This document shows positions 41,306 through 41,333 of a stretch of 41,333 bases of DNA, in pieces. Source of the stretch: Sulfuriferula multivorans (lineage in GTDB: Bacteria; Pseudomonadota; Gammaproteobacteria; Burkholderiales; Sulfuriferulaceae); assembly GCF_003851125.1 (NCBI RefSeq), contig NZ_BGOW01000009.1, forward strand, positions 1-41,333, given 5' to 3'. Below the pieces are notes generated by a model. The model did no database searches. It was given only the letters and a program-made list of their open reading frames with translations, and was not told the DNA's origin. Each line of letters starts with the position of its first letter. The stretch's first letter is position 1. Both the position numbers and the translations under genes were made by a program.

Positions 41306-41333
41306 ATGACCAAACGCAAAGTAGTACAGCCCG
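41306..41333 (+). CDS. start of a gene running off the window
   Basis: An ATG at 41306 with AAAGGA just upstream opens a frame MTKRKVVQP that runs to the window edge. Too little is present to name it. Confidence 0.5.

Overview
The window looks like a chromosomal segment of a GC-rich betaproteobacterium, most likely in the order Nitrosomonadales (Gallionellaceae/Sulfuricellaceae-like). This is a judgement from gene content and protein style: a glutathione-dependent formaldehyde module, osmoregulated periplasmic glucan genes, an IPTL-type sorting signal, many cyclic-di-GMP proteins, RtcB with archease, and Kup. No rRNA, tRNA, plasmid, phage or CRISPR feature was seen, so placement below class is not secure.

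Layout. 1-715 holds no gene I can support. 716-2539 (minus) carries a degenerate/active tandem HD-GYP protein and a small unknown gene. 2720-5318 (plus) is a formaldehyde detoxification operon (frmA, fghA) with a PAP2-like membrane protein. 5506-11173 (plus) is a tightly overlapping opgG-opgH-opgD glucan operon, preceded by a sigma-E-like promoter match. 11174-12025 is a gene-poor stretch with palindromes.

12026-19000 is the accessory part. A 1698-residue secreted HAF-repeat/YD-repeat (Rhs-type) protein carries an IPTL-CTERM-like sorting signal plus a second signal-peptide-like helix in its middle, and it ends in an AT-rich variable tip. A small two-helix membrane protein starts on the base after its stop codon (candidate immunity protein). 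Behind it lie a frameshifted pseudopilin and a truncated Sel1 protein, so this area seems to be turning over.

19031-24900 returns to housekeeping: a histidine phosphatase, a membrane-anchored unknown, recJ, a MgtC/DUF4010 membrane protein without a normal start codon, and an ABC exporter. 25070-29455 is a signalling operon (PAS histidine kinase, single-domain response regulator, REC-PAS-PAS-GGDEF-EAL protein) preceded by a possible pseudoknot leader with a 15-codon peptide. Then come kup, a heptanucleotide tandem repeat, and a minus-strand operon archease-rtcB-DUF72-P-type ATPase (transcribed from 36875 down to 31617). 37045-40226 is an HlyD/ABC-2 exporter operon interrupted by a MITE-like inverted-repeat element. 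A Crp/Fnr-type regulator (40422-41264) and the first codons of another gene close the window.

The candidate for a new system is the Rhs-type locus at 12026-17476. Its central membrane hairpin sits between two halves of the YD-repeat shell, and its tip gene is directly coupled to a membrane protein.
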